DNA of 6,286 bases from an uncultured Rothia sp. (GTDB lineage Bacteria > Actinomycetota > Actinomycetes > Actinomycetales > Micrococcaceae). Made by a program: the position numbers and the translations under genes. How positions within the stretch are numbered: position 1 is the first letter of the stretch; every line of letters begins with the position of its first letter. The DNA lies in the NCBI RefSeq assembly GCF_937976295.1, contig NZ_CALJRY010000159.1:1-6286 (forward strand). The letters run 5' to 3'. A model generated the notes under the pieces. That model saw only the letters and a program-made list of their open reading frames with translations, had not been told where the DNA came from and searched no databases. Below are positions 5,840 through 6,286 of the stretch, in pieces.

Positions 5840-6286
5840 ATGGCAAAGCGCCCGCCCTCCTCAGATGAGCGACTGCGCGAAGTGTACAACTCCGCCGTTC
5901 TCACCACGGATCCGACCCTCACCGGTCGAGCATGGACTATGGCTGTCACTGAGCGGGCGTACTCCATCCTCACCACCGAGGACGAAATCATCGAGAAGCT
6001 GCGCACCCTTGATGCGTGCTACAGCAATAACCCCGACGGCAAGGCATACTACGGCGTCATCGTAGCCGCCTATGTGGACCCGAAGATTGCCTACCGCGGA
6101 TTTATCCGCTTCCTTGCCCCCAACCCGGAAGACCGTTCGGGTCCCTGGCTGGAAGAGGAAGTCCGCACCGCACCTCTGCGTGGAAACCTTGACGGCCAGC
6201 ACCTCTACCAGAAGGCCGTCAGCCTCATTGGGCACCGCGTCCTCATTGCCAAGAACAAGGACGCTAACGCCCCCAAGACCCGCGCC
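5840..6286 (+). CDS. Hypothetical protein, start present, 3' end beyond the window
   Basis: The frame from ATG 5840 is open to the last base and gives 149 residues. A good ribosome site, AGGAAG (5826-5831), lies 8 nt upstream. Codon use is strongly C-ending (ACC, GCC, CTC, CGC), which supports a real gene and contrasts with the G/T-ending membrane operon. It starts MAKRPPSSDERLREVYNSAV, contains a probably helical segment (about 30-58, AWTMAVTERAYSILTTEDEIIEKLR) and then a mixed alpha/beta stretch with YYGVIVAAYVDPKIAYRGFIRFL (70-92). A section near the right edge reads SLIGHRVLIAKNKDAN (128-143). No signal peptide or membrane helix is seen, so it is probably cytoplasmic. I do not recognise the family. 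The last strand, with its GxRVLI-K pattern, loosely recalls OB-fold nucleic-acid-binding proteins, but this is weak. It may head a further operon to the right. Confidence 0.8.
   Translation, partial: MAKRPPSSDERLREVYNSAVLTTDPTLTGRAWTMAVTERAYSILTTEDEIIEKLRTLDACYSNNPDGKAYYGVIVAAYVDPKIAYRGFIRFLAPNPEDRSGPWLEEEVRTAPLRGNLDGQHLYQKAVSLIGHRVLIAKNKDANAPKTRA

Overview
The window reads as a piece of an actinobacterial accessory replicon, most likely a plasmid or an integrated mobile element. Evidence for this is the fairly high GC content, a ParA-type partition ATPase at the left edge, small DNA-binding proteins and many hypothetical genes. A Micrococcales host (Rothia- or Arthrobacter-like) is a guess from codon use and protein style; no rRNA, tRNA or housekeeping gene is present to settle it. 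All genes are on the + strand.

Layout. (1) 1-1344: the C-terminal two thirds of a ParA ATPase, followed after 3 nt by a lysine/alanine-tailed, cysteine-rich protein carrying a SWIM-like CxC...CxH motif. It sits where a ParB or centromere-binding partner is expected. A strong hairpin terminator follows at 1346-1400. (2) 1489-5209: a two-gene membrane operon. The first product (797 aa) has a protein-kinase-like N-terminal domain with its catalytic residues lost, a Pro/Glu-rich linker, one transmembrane helix and a probable beta-rich extracytoplasmic domain. The second (435 aa) has a signal peptide, a small beta-sandwich-like domain, a long Pro/Glu/Ser/Thr-rich repeat stalk and a C-terminal membrane anchor without LPXTG. 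A strong terminator follows at 5234-5290. (3) 5373-5726: a ribbon-helix-helix-like DNA-binding protein behind a leader that could fold and hide its ribosome binding site. (4) 5840 to the window end: the start of an unrecognised gene, open at the right edge.

How they may work together. Segment 1 looks like plasmid maintenance. Segment 2 looks like an envelope module, with a cytoplasmic pseudokinase sensing or scaffolding domain tied through the membrane to an outer domain, next to a surface stalk protein. The 10-mer GTATATACTG lies just upstream of both the membrane operon and the RHH gene. It may be a shared promoter -10 region, an operator for the RHH protein, or both. No CRISPR array, RNA gene, insertion sequence or origin was recognised, and no gene-free stretch exceeds about 165 bases.
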